NCBI GenBank assembly: GCA_036571765.1
Contig: BROE01000022.1
Coordinates: 13,412,282 to 13,476,281, forward strand
Direction of reading: 5' to 3'
Origin: Plecoglossus altivelis
Taxonomy: Eukaryota; Chordata; Actinopteri; Osmeriformes; Plecoglossidae
Length of the DNA: 64,000 bases
Made by a program: the position numbers and the translations under genes. Of this stretch, positions 43,505 to 55,100 are shown one piece after another (the stretch's first letter is position 1; each line of letters opens with the position of its first letter). Under the pieces are notes generated by a model. The model did no database searches. It saw nothing but the letters and a program-made list of their open reading frames with translations, and was not told where the DNA came from.

Positions 43505-45456
43505 CAGGAATCAGACACACAGAGACACAGACAACCATTCACTCTCACGTTCATTCACCAGGGGCAATTTAGAATTTTTAATTAACCTATCACATGCATG
43601 TCCCACGGTGCGGGCGGGGAGCTGCTGACCTCAACTGGGGACGTTGTTGAGCGGTGGAAGGAATGCTTTGAGGATCTCCTCAATCCTGCCGTCATGTCTT
43701 CCGAGGAGGAAGCAGAGGCTGAGGACCCGGAGGTGGACTCGTCGATCAACCTGGCGGAGGTCACCGAGGAGGTCGGTGGGCTACTCGGTGACAAAGCCCC
43801 GGGGTAGATGAGATCCGCCCCGAGTATCTTAATTCTCTGGATGTTGTGGGGCTTTCGTGGCTGACACGTCTCTTCCACATTGCGTGGCGCCTTGGGACGG
43901 TGCCGGTGGACTGGCAGATCCGGGGTGTGGTACCCCTTTATAAGAAGGGGGACGGGAGGGTGTGTTCCAACTACATGGGGATCACACTCCTCAGCCTGCC
44001 CGGTAAGCGTCTAGGCCAGGGTACTGGAGAGGAGAATCCGTCCGATAGTCGAACCTCGGATTCAGGAAGAGGAGTGTGGGTTTCGTCCTGGCCGCGGAAT
44101 ACTGGACCAGCTCTACACACTTCATCGGTGCTTGAGGGTTCCATCGGGAGTTTGCCCAACCGGTTAACATGTGTTTTGTGGACCTGGAGACGGCGTTCGC
44201 CGTGTCCCTCGTGGTGCCCTGTGGGCGGTTTGCCGGGAGTACGGGTCCGGGGCCCTTTGATCAGTGCCGTCCGGTCCCTTTATGACCGGAGCAGGAGCTG
44301 TGTTAGCATTGCCGGTAGTAAGTCGGACTTTTTCCCAGTGCATGTTGGACTCGCCAGGGCTGCCCTTTGTCAACAGTTCTGTTCATTGTTTTTACGGACA
44401 AACTTTCTAGGCGCAGCCAGGGGCCGGATGGCATCTGGTTTGGGGAGCACAAGATCTCATCTCTGCTATTCGGCGGATGATGTTGTCCTGATTGCCTCAT
44501 CGGACGGGGACCAGCAGCATGCATTAGAGCGGTTTGCAGCCGAGTTTGAAGCTGCCGGGATGGGAACCAGCACCTCGAAATCTGAGGGCATGGTTCTCGA
44601 CCGGAAAAAGGTGGTTGCTCCCTCCGGGTGGGTGGTGAGCCCTTGCTTCAAGTGGACGAGTTCAAGTATCTCGGGGTCTTGTTCACGAGTGAGGGACGGA
44701 CGGAACGTGAGATTGACAGGGGGATCGGTGCAGCGGCCGCAGTGATGCGCTCCCTGTACCGGTCCGTCGTGGTAAAGAAGGAACTGAGACGGAAGGCAAA
44801 GCTCTCAATTACCGGTCTATTCTACGTTCCTACACTCACTCTAATGGTCATGAACTTTGGGTGATGACCGAAAGGACAAGATCACGGATAATACAAGCGG
44901 TCGAAATGGAGTTTTTCTTCCGCAGGGTGGCTGGCGCTCCCTTAGAGATAGGTGAGGAGCTCGGTTACACGGGAGGAGCTCGGAGTTGAGCCGCTGCTCC
45001 TCCACGTCGATAGGAGCCAGCTGAGGTGGCTGGGGCATCTGTTTCGGATGCCACCTGGACGCCTCCGCTCGGGTGGTGTTCCGGGCATGTCCTAACGGGA
45101 GGCGGCCCCGGGGAAGACCAGCGATCACGCCTGGAGGGACTATGTCTCTCGGCTTGCCTGGGAACGCCTCGGGATCCCCCCGGAGGAGCTGGAGGTGGTG
45201 TGCGTGGAGAAGGAAGTCTGGGCCTCCCTGCTCAGACTGCTGCCCCCGCGACCCGGCCCCGGATAAGCGGAAGAAAATGGATGGATGGATGGATGCATGT
45301 CTTTGGACTGTGGGAGGAAGCCAGAGAGAATGGGTAACATGGGGAGAACATGACTCCACCCAGAGATCATGCGATGTTGGATTTGGCCCAAGAATATAAC
45401 CCACAATCTTCTTATTAGGAGGGAAGCGCTCTAACCGCACTGCCACTGTGCACCCC
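43505..45456 (-). mobile_element. SINE split by a LINE insertion
   Basis: The tail-side half is at about 43505-43602 and the head-side half at about 45293-45456 (minus orientation). The two halves are contiguous in other copies and are separated here by the LINE at 43603-45292. Confidence 0.8.
43603..45292 (+). mobile_element. 5'-truncated ATGG-tail LINE inside a SINE, 9-bp TSD
   Basis: Starts in the linker (GAGGELLTSTGDVVERWKEC). RT landmarks are VGLARAALCQ (degraded VGLRQGCPLSP), SADDVVLI (degraded FADDVVL) and FKYLGVLFTSEGRTEREIDR. The tail is GGATAAGCGGAAGAAA plus (ATGG)n. ATGCATGTC at 43594-43602 and 45293-45301 is the target duplication. Frameshifted and inactive, but fresher than most copies here. 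Confidence 0.87.
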
Positions 45457-46084
45457 AGATAGGGAGTTTCAAGGACCAAATGATGATGTGTGGTTGGTGG
45501 GAGCTGTGTCTCTAGGGAAAGAAAAGGCTTTGTCTCCAGGAGAAGAGGGTGGGTGCTGCGTGTCCAGGAGAACGGGGGTTTCCGACCTCTCCAAGGTCTG
45601 ATGATCATAGGGGCGGGTGGGGCAGTGTCTCCAAGCAGGGGAAGAGGCATCCGATGAGGAAGGGGGGGCAGGGTCTCCAAGGGGGGGCATCCAACGAGGA
45701 AGGGGGGCAGGGTCTCCAAGCCGCACACACACACATACAACATCCTGTCACATATCTCATGTGTTCTTCATTAAATCAATGGATCACAATTGGATACATG
45801 TTTTAGTATTAAGCATTACACATTTTATATATTTGCGTTAGTGATTGGTATAGCAGGATTGATTAGCAGTATAGTTATCATTCCTTCACAGTACACGTTA
45901 AATTTTTTACGTTTGACGTACAAGCTCAAATCTGACATCTGTGTACTAACGTTCACAGACGTTTTGGTACAATCGGCCAGGACAGACGGTAAAAATAGCT
46001 GTGGGCACGACTTAACACCTATCCACGGGGCCTGCCATAACCTAATGCTTTACTGTGACATCACTGTCACATGCTTCCAATAAC
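45457..46084 (+). other. ccdc93 upstream region with G-rich minisatellite
   Basis: At 45640-45720 there are about two clear units of a roughly 40-bp repeat (CATCC(G/A)A(T/C)GAGGAAGGGG...CAGGGTCTCCAAG), with degenerate units upstream from about 45550. A short (AC)n run follows at 45723-45735. The last few hundred bases should hold the ccdc93 promoter and 5'UTR; I see no TATA box. Confidence 0.5.
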
Positions 46085-46168
46085 ATGGCGGCTACATCGG
46101 TTTTCCAAAGAGTAAGAACAGGTTCCAAAATAGGCGCTCAATATGACCAAGGAGGCCACCTCATTCAG
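46085..46168 (+). CDS. ccdc93: ccdc93 exon 1 (residues 1-28)
   Basis: ATG in CAACATGGCGG context encodes [20 protein letters not shown] then DQGGHLIQ, phase 0, donor GTAATA. The N-terminus differs from the human one, as is common for this non-conserved tail. No other start precedes it in frame. Confidence 0.88.
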
Positions 46169-49100
46169 GTAATATTTTTGAAACGCTGTGGAATGTTGTT
46201 TCATGCTGTTTTTGCTATGGTAATAACTCAGTATTCGCGAGGTAAACTGACTGGGCGTCTTATATGAACTGGCAGCTAGCTAGTTAGCAACAGGAAGCTG
46301 ACTTTTTGGCCGGTCATCTAGTTGACAGCCAATGCTACTTTGTATGAGTAGCTGGATAGCTTTGTTAGCAAAAGTTACGAATCCTAATATTTTTACCTCA
46401 AATAAACTGAGTCCTGCTGCTAAATAGTTATCTAACCGTAACCTCTCAATAAAACGGTTGCTTGCAGGTCGAGACAAGGGAGGACGAGGAGCAGGTTTGG
46501 AAGCTAACAGAAATTCTTGAGCTTCTGCTGGCTGCTGGATACTTTAGAGCACGAATCAAAGGATTGTCTCCATTTGATAAGGTACTGCGAGGAATATTGT
46601 CTCAATTTACTACAAGTCACTTTTGCATCACGTATAGGGTAATATCAGTATTTGTCTCTAGGTGGTTGGGGGGATGACCTGGTGTATTACAACATGTAAT
46701 TTCGACATTGATGTGGACCTGCTGTTCCAAGAGAATTCAACCATTGGCCAGAAAATGTAAGTTAAAGCCAACTACTGTAGAATTATCTGTGATGTCTAAT
46801 TCCTTCGAAATGTAGCAAGCCCTCATGACAGAATATCCCCAAATTGAATGTGCTTTTTAGTGGTTGGTGAGAATTACATGCAATTCAGGGTTACCTGGGT
46901 TACATTTTCTGTGGTCAAAATAATAATGACATGTATATATGATCTATGTTATTATAACTAACTGTATGCTTGAAATCAGTATGCACATCCTATGAACATC
47001 ATAACCGTGTTATATCTCCCAAAATGGTGGTTATGTTTCTACAGAGCACTCACAGAAAAAATAGTGTCCGTTCTACCCAAAATGAAATGCCCCCATCGTC
47101 TTGAGCCCCATCAAATTCAGGGACTGGATTTCATCCACATATTTCCAGTAATCCAGGTATGCATTACAATTGGCAGCAGTTATTGTACATCACACACACA
47201 CACACACACACACTGTAGTGAAAAGTGATGTATATGTAGAAGATTGGTGATCCATGGTCTTGTTTTTACTAGTGGCTAGTGAAGATGGCTATAGAAACCA
47301 GAGAGGAAATTGGAGACTATGTGCGGACTTACTCCATCTGTCAGTTTGAGAAGACCCACAAGTTTACTGAGGTAGAGGTTGTTTTCGAAATGTAATTAAA
47401 TGTTTTAAAGATTTAGAACAGGGATGCCATCTGATGAATACTATTCTCCCCTTGTTCTAGGATGAAGACTTCCAGCATAGGAAACACAAGGCTGTAAAAA
47501 CAGTTCTGGATGTCACTGTAATTATCTCCATTAAATATTTAGTTTTATTATGGCTCTACCAATTGTCTGTGGGACTGAGAAATGTTATTGAGATACTCAG
47601 AAACCTAATTTTATTCTGGGATTTCCAGGAAGTGTACAAGCCCCAGAGGAAGTACAAGAGACAAGCGAAGGCAGTAGAATTGTTGGAGGAGGAGTCCAAG
47701 GTTCACTCCACTCTGTTAGAGTATGGGAGGTATGCACACTTTTTCTGTCCTCCACATCTCCACACTTTTCATTGCCTGTTTATATTTCACATAGATTCTC
47801 TGGGTTCATATTTTGCATTAGGGAGTTTGCTCATATAATTTCACTTAATACCCTAATATTGCTACTCTTTCTATATCTTTCTATAAATTCCATTCCTGTG
47901 TTAGAATGTCAGAAATACTCTTGTAAGGATGGTGTGTATGAGCGTTGTGTAGGTTTCTGCAAGGAGTGGTATTAAAATGAATGTAAAAAATAATTAGACA
48001 AATCCTCATTTCTTTCAGACGCTATGGATTCAACAAGCAGTCAAAACAAAACAAGGTAAATGCCAGATATAGTGAGGACAATAAGTATTTGAACACCCTT
48101 CTATTTTGCAAGTTCTCCCATTTGCAAATCATGGAGGGGCCTGAAATTGTCATCGTAGGTGCATGTCCACTGTAAGAGACAAAATCTAAAATAAAACCCC
48201 CCCAAGAAATTACAATATTTGATTTTTAAATCTATTTATTTGTATGATACAGCTGCAAATAAGTATTTAAACACCTGTCTATCAGCTAGAATTCTGACCC
48301 TCAAAGACCTGTTGATCTGCCTTTAAAATGTCCACCTCCACTCCATTTATTATCCTAAATTAGATGCAGCTGTTTGAGGTTGTTAGCTGCATAAAGACAC
48401 CTGTCCACCGCATACAATCAGTAAGAATCCAACTACTAACATGGCCTAGACCAAAGAGCTGTTCAAAGACACGAGAGACAAAAGTGTACACCTTCACAAG
48501 GCTGGAAAGGGCTATGGGGAAATTGCCATGCAGCTTGGTGAAAAAAGGTCCACAGTTGGAGCAATCATTAGAAAATGGAAGAAGCTAAACATGACTGTCA
48601 ATCTCCCTCGGACTGGGGCTCCATGCAAGATCTCACCTCATAGGGTCTCAATGATCCTAAGAGAGGTGAGAAATCAGCCAAGAAGAACACGGGAGGAGCT
48701 GGTCAATGACCTGAAAAGAGCTGGGACCACCGTTTCCAAGGTTACTCTTGGTATTGCACCAAGACGTCATGGTTTGAAATCATGCATGGCACGGAAGGTT
48801 CCCCTGCTTAAACCAGCACATGTCCAGGCCCGTCTTAAGTCTGCCAATGACCATTTTGATGATCCAGAGGAGTCATGGGAGAAAGTCCTGTGGTCAGATG
48901 AGACCAAAATAGAACATTTTGGTCATAATTTCACTAAACGTGTTTGGAGAAAGAAGAATGATGAGTACCATCCCAAGAACACCCTTGCTGCATACATAAA
49001 AAAATTATACAGGGACTTTCTAGTAGGCTAGATTTACTGTTGTATTGCTTACTGTTGCTGGATGTTCTGCGTCTGTAAAACATGATGTGAAACATGCTGC

Positions 49101-52100
49101 AAATTTTGACTCTGAAGCTCAAACTGTTAACAATTTAATGATTTCAAAGCCTTTTTATACAGTACAGTACAGTACCTTAGTAGCCAATTTTTCCGAGAGC
49201 TCCCTCTGTTATATGATATAATACTAATGTACAATTGGATAAATGAATTCATTGTTTTGGGTATTACTTTATATACAAAGCTTTAATCAGTGGTATAATA
49301 TCTAAAAAAGACTAGATACAGGATTGAACTTGGAGACGAGAAAATCTGTTGGTGGTGTGTTAATGAGGCTTCTGTTTTCCAGGCAAATGAGAGGAAGACT
49401 TTATTGGCTCACGGCGCTCAAGCTATGCTGCCTGTGATGATGAATGTGTTGGAAAATGAGGATCTACAGGTGGCAGAGGAGGTGAGTTTGCAATAAACCT
49501 GTATTACTGTTCTTTATCTGCAATTCTACTGTAAATTGTTGAAATATGAGTCATGATATCACTGACGTCTTCCTCATCCATAGCTGTGCATCAAAACCCT
49601 GATGACCAACATGGCTGCCATGGCAGCTGAAGCGGTAAGTGTCATTTTTGTAAATTATTTTACTTTCATTGGGGCATGAGGATATTTGAGATGGTTGTCA
49701 ATGTGATTTTCCACAGGGGAGGCTAACAGCTTGTGCAGTGGGCCAGATAGTGGGTCTGCAGTCTGAGGAGATTAAGCAGATAGCATTGGAGTATGCTGAA
49801 CGGGTGAGCATATAAAGCTATCAATGTTTTTGCATTGTCATTACTTTGGTGTGTGTGTGTCTGTGCGTGCGTGTAATGGTAGGTATTTTGATAAGGTATA
49901 GTTATTGTATTGGGGGTGCATGGTGGCGGTGCGGTTAGAGCCCTTGCCTCCCAGGAAGGAGATCATGGGTTCGATTCTTGGGCCAAATCCAACATCACAT
50001 GATCTCTCTGGGTGGAGTCTGCATGTCCTCCCCATGTTACCGTGGGTTCTGTCCGAGCAATCCGGCCTCCCCCCACCGTCCAAAGACATGCATGTGATAG
50101 GTTAATTGGTATATTGAGAAATTGGCTCTAGAGAGTGGATGTGTGAGTGAATGGTTGTCTATGTCTCTGTGTTAGCCCTGCGACTTGCTGGCCCCAGTCC
50201 AGGGTGTACCCAGCCTATGGCCCGAAAGCAACAGGGTTAGGCTCCAGTCACCTGTGACCCCTAAATGGGAACAAGCGGCACTGCAATGGATGGATAGTTA
50301 TTGTAAGTGAACGGTTTTACCCTGTTTGTAGCAATCTGAACTATCAGCAGAGGACCATTCAGAATGGTTTGGACCTCTGCAACAACACCGCCGCGTGGTG
50401 GCCTCTTTGAACAAACGGATCATGCAGAAGAGCAAACAACTGGAGGAAGTAAGAACTCTGAGCATTGGTATACATTTAACCTTAGCATCCCATGAATTAA
50501 ATCTTTTGATAATTGTACAGTGTACTTCTATGACTGTCAGAATTTACTTTGTGTGAGGTCTGGTTTTTAGTTGCGGGCCAAGCATTTAGAGGTGAAAACC
50601 GAATGTCAAGAGGCAAAGAGCAAGCTAGTGCAGGTGAGGCGTTTCAACGGCATGTTCAAAGAGAACTACCTTCCCCACATACAGTAGAACTGTAACTGAC
50701 TTAGGATCAGTTAAAATCATAGAACTTTCCATAGTTTAGCTCATGTATTTGTTCATAGGCTACAGAGCTTTCAGAAACACTGGAGAAAGAACTGAATACT
50801 CTAGATGGGGTGGAGGCTCAGGCTGACTCTAGGTGAGTGTTGCGTCCTCTTATATTGTGTTGCTAATTTAAGTCTTAAAATATCATATAGTCAAATCGTG
50901 TGTGTGTGTGTGTGTGTGTGTTTGGCCCAGACTATTGGATAAACTAAAAGCTTTGGTTGCCATGAATGAAAACCTGAAACACCAAGAACAGGAGTTCCGC
51001 ACACATTGTAGAGTAAGTGTTTGTCTGTAATTATCCAACAATACACTTTTCACTTGATTCAACGCTTTCCCTTAAAACAAATAAAAAATGGCTACAGTGG
51101 CATACGGTTTTAACATAAAACTGCTGTAAGCTTTATTTTTGTTTGTTTAGGAGGAAATGGTTCGTCTGCGGCAGAACATAGAAAACCTAAAGATAGAGTC
51201 TGGAGACAACACGGAGGAGGAAAAGGTAGCTGAAAAATGTGTGTCCGTGCATGTCCAGTTTACACACCTGTGCCAATATGTTAACAGTCACTCTCTTGCT
51301 CTCACTCTTTCTGTCATGTTCTCTATATCCCTCTCTAAGGAGAGGAGTTTGCTGTTTGACAAGCAGCACAGCGTAGACAGAGAAAAGCTACAGAAGATTC
51401 GTTTATTGATGGTAAAGGCTGTTAGGGACATTCTGTATTAATTTACACTAGTCGCACATATAAAGTAGGGAATAGTTAAATACTGGATGTGCTCGTCTAC
51501 CATAGGCACGAAAGAACCGTGAGATTGCCATCCTGCAGAGGAAGATAGATGAGATACCGAGCCGGGCAGAGTTGACTCAGTATCAGAAAAGATTCATTGA
51601 GCTGTATGGTCAAGGTGTGGTTTAACTGCATCGAACATTTGATCTAAGTTCCATAACATGTTCCAAAATATGTTTTGTTTTTCTGTTCGCCCAAATAAGA
51701 CAGGTTATGTTTCTGGTGCTTTTGTTTTCCCCGTTATAGTTTCAGCCACACATAAAGAGACAAAGCAGTTCTTCACCCTCTACAACACGCTGGATGATAA
51801 GAAGGTCTACCTAGAAAAGGAGGTAAGAGAGGGGACAAGATCTATCCCGTTAGGTTTGAGCTTGAGCAAAAGGTTTGGTGTGACTTTACTATTTTTGCCC
51901 CATAGGTGAATTTGCTTAACTCCATCTATGACAACTTTCAACAGTGAGTGTTAATTAGATCTTAATTCAGCTTCTTTAATGAGATAATAGTAGGTGTTGC
52001 AAAGTCAGTTATATTTCCTGTATGAGTGTCTTTTCTGTGGTTTGCTGTCATGCTTAGGGCTATGGCATCGTTGGGGGCTAAAGAGCAGTTCCTTAGACAG

Positions 52101-55100
52101 ATGGAACAGATAGTTGACGGAATCAAACAAAACCTCATTAAGGTAAGGAACTATTAATGCTCTTGTCAATACTTGGTAAATATAAAACTTCTGGTGAATT
52201 CCTATGATGATCTAACAATGTGTTCAGAGCATTTTATACCTAATATTTCTGAAGTGGGTATAAAATATTCCAGATCTAATTGTCACATCCTACATCATTG
52301 TTAAATTATTCAGCACACACTGTATGCAGCCAACTGAGATGTGCAAAATTAGACTTATTATAGTTAGAAATGATCACAGGTCTAAGATTATCAATAATGT
52401 TATTTTAATATGATGAGGGTGGGGGAAAAAACATTTGTAAAAGCTAATTAATAACAAATGTACATGCTCACAATGTTGATTATAGATCTGGCAGGCAATG
52501 TCTTTGTGTTGCTGTACCCAGATGGAAAAGAAGAAGCAAGAGAACAAAATGAGGAGAGACCAACTGAATGATGAATATCTGGAGCTACTCGACAAACAGA
52601 GGCTCTACTTCAAAACAGTCAAGGACTTCAAAGAGGTTCATACAGTATTGTTATATTGTGACTATGGCTGTGTCTGCACTTTAGATACTAGTGGTGCTCA
52701 CATCCTACTAGTAGGATGAGTAGAATATTGTCACATCCTACTAGTAGGATGTAATGTGTATTTGTCATTCAGTGGAAAGCTGTCTCGCAAATACATAGTA
52801 GTATCCAAGCCCTCACTCCTCAGTGCAACGCAGAGGCACTGGTGGAATCTTGGTGGTGTTACATTTCTGATAATAATGTTACTTAAGGTCTCTGAATAGG
52901 GTATGTAACATTGGTTGGGCTAAAAACAGCCCTAGTGCTGTTTTATGTGCCCTAATGCAACCTTGGAAATGGCCCTGAGGTGAAAAACATGCTGCTTCTC
53001 CCATACATGGCATGCTTGTTAATATTTAGATTGACTGCACGTTGATTGGTTGGTGTGCAACGAACAAAGACAACCAAACATGTATTGTGAAGTTCAGATT
53101 TGCATGACGATGCAGGTATTTGTCTCAGGCAAAGACAAATGAAACAGCCTCGGTTAAATAAGTCTGAGAGGCTGGTTATCTTCCAACTGGCTTGTATCTA
53201 CAAAAAGCAGTCCTTGACGTTTTTGGTGTAGAATGGGGTGAAATACAACATTGTTAACTTGCCAGCGAGCGACCCGAGTTTGAGATTAACGTCAAAACTG
53301 TGTATCTGAGATGCAGTCTCACTCGGATTGCAAGTTTTACACAAATAACAAAATATATTTAACCACCTGGCTAAAAACAGAATTCCTATATCCTTTTAAA
53401 AGCTACCCTGCTCAACTTTTTTGGTGTAACTTTCACTGACGTAATTACAAAATTAGCTATGAACTTTCTGACAAGACATGGCTGCTGCCTAAGACTATGC
53501 AGTCTACCGGGCGAAGCAGTCTCACCCAAATGTCAAGACCTTTGTAACCTAAATCAAATTTCTGATTCAACAGAACTAAAGGGAATCCCTTTCTCTCTTA
53601 CAGACTGCCCTCCACAACATTTTTGGTGCAGAATTCACTGAGATAAAAAAATATTAATTGATAAATACTTTAGTGTCAAACTTCACATGGATCTTCTCAT
53701 AGACAGTTATCTGCCATGCCTGTTGACTGTTTGGTTCCTTGGGACAATCATGGAAAGTTTAATCATTCCCTGTACAGCCTGGATCACTGCATTTATGACT
53801 GGTCCATTTACAATAACATTTAAAAACTTCCAAACTTTCTTCTTTGTAATTCCCACGCAGCGAAACTACGTCTGAGATCTATGCAACTTGCATTAATGCT
53901 CCTGGGCCAGGTCACAAGTGGGGCTGTGAAAGAAAATCTATTGAGCTGTCATGGATTGCAGTTTCAATACAATTTATTTAGCTTGTACAAGTACATAAGA
54001 TTAAACAAAGCGCTTTGTGATCAGTCATTACTGAGGACGTAATAGCCACAGGTCGTTGTGGATATGATATCAAAAGTCCTTAAACACTGCCTTATATACA
54101 CTTGGAACAAATGGTGTTGCGTATGGTCAATCAATCAGTGTAGCAATCTCTTGTGATTGGCTAACTCTACTCAGTGACAGCTTGAAATAAGAAATCTCCA
54201 TACTAATTATCCCACAGTTCTTTGATGTGGCATCTCTCACCAAACCAGTATATAATTAAGCCACAAGAGTTGACCGGTCAAATGGTTAACTGTCCTTGGT
54301 ATGGTCATTGTCAAACAAGGATTTAATTAACACTAACTATAAATCAGGAAAGATAAGAGCAGCTGCATCAATTCTTAACCTACTTCCTCAGGTCACGTCA
54401 GTTAGGTGTCATAAAACTACAGGTGGCATCTCTACCAAATGGAGTTAACATTGACTGTGTCAAGCTTCTCAACCAACTTTAAACTCTTGAAACACATTAA
54501 TTGTAACCATATTCTAAAATGTCACCACAGGGCTCAATGTAAATTTCAGGGCGTGCCAAGGGTACAGACCGGAGCCAAACAAAAAAAGGTGTTACTACAT
54601 TTGTGACATTACCAATTCAGCTTTCTGAAACGTGTTACAGCAGCAGTTTCTAAACATAAGATTTACATCGCAAAGAGGTGACAATGGACTGTGAGATTCA
54701 CTGTATGTCCATTTTACCCCTCGAATTGTCGTTATTCAACTATGACAATGTAAAATTGGTTTTGCACTGAATGACCCCTTTAATTGATTTCTAGCCTGTT
54801 GATGCATAGCCTATTCAATTGAACAACTTTTGGAATGGCAAGACACAGTTGGTAATGTCCTAAGTAGTACCAAACAAACTTTGATGCAATTGCTCTGTTA
54901 GGGAACCAGTAGTCAATGTTATAATTTATAGCCTATGGTACAGACCAGGAGATCCAGGAGAACTGATCTAAAAGTGTGAAAATTAGTCAAACTCCACCAT
55001 TGATAAGCGGTAGCCTAATCAGAAAGTATAAGCACAGGACAAGCAGAGATGTAGCTTCTATCTTAGAAGTTCCTAACATACACTTGGACCGTGCCCTGTC

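Noticed and set aside
44841..45743. 300-codon frame on the minus strand
   Set aside because: Runs through the antisense of the LINE, the SINE head and the minisatellite; no single gene could span these.
47190..47213. Possible CRISPR-like or satellite array
   Set aside because: Simple CA dinucleotide microsatellite; no spacers. No CRISPR array is expected in or seen across this eukaryotic window.
49910..49985. tRNA gene
   Set aside because: The tRNA-like head with B box is part of a dispersed SINE with tail and TSD, not a standalone tRNA that would fold with a proper anticodon arm.
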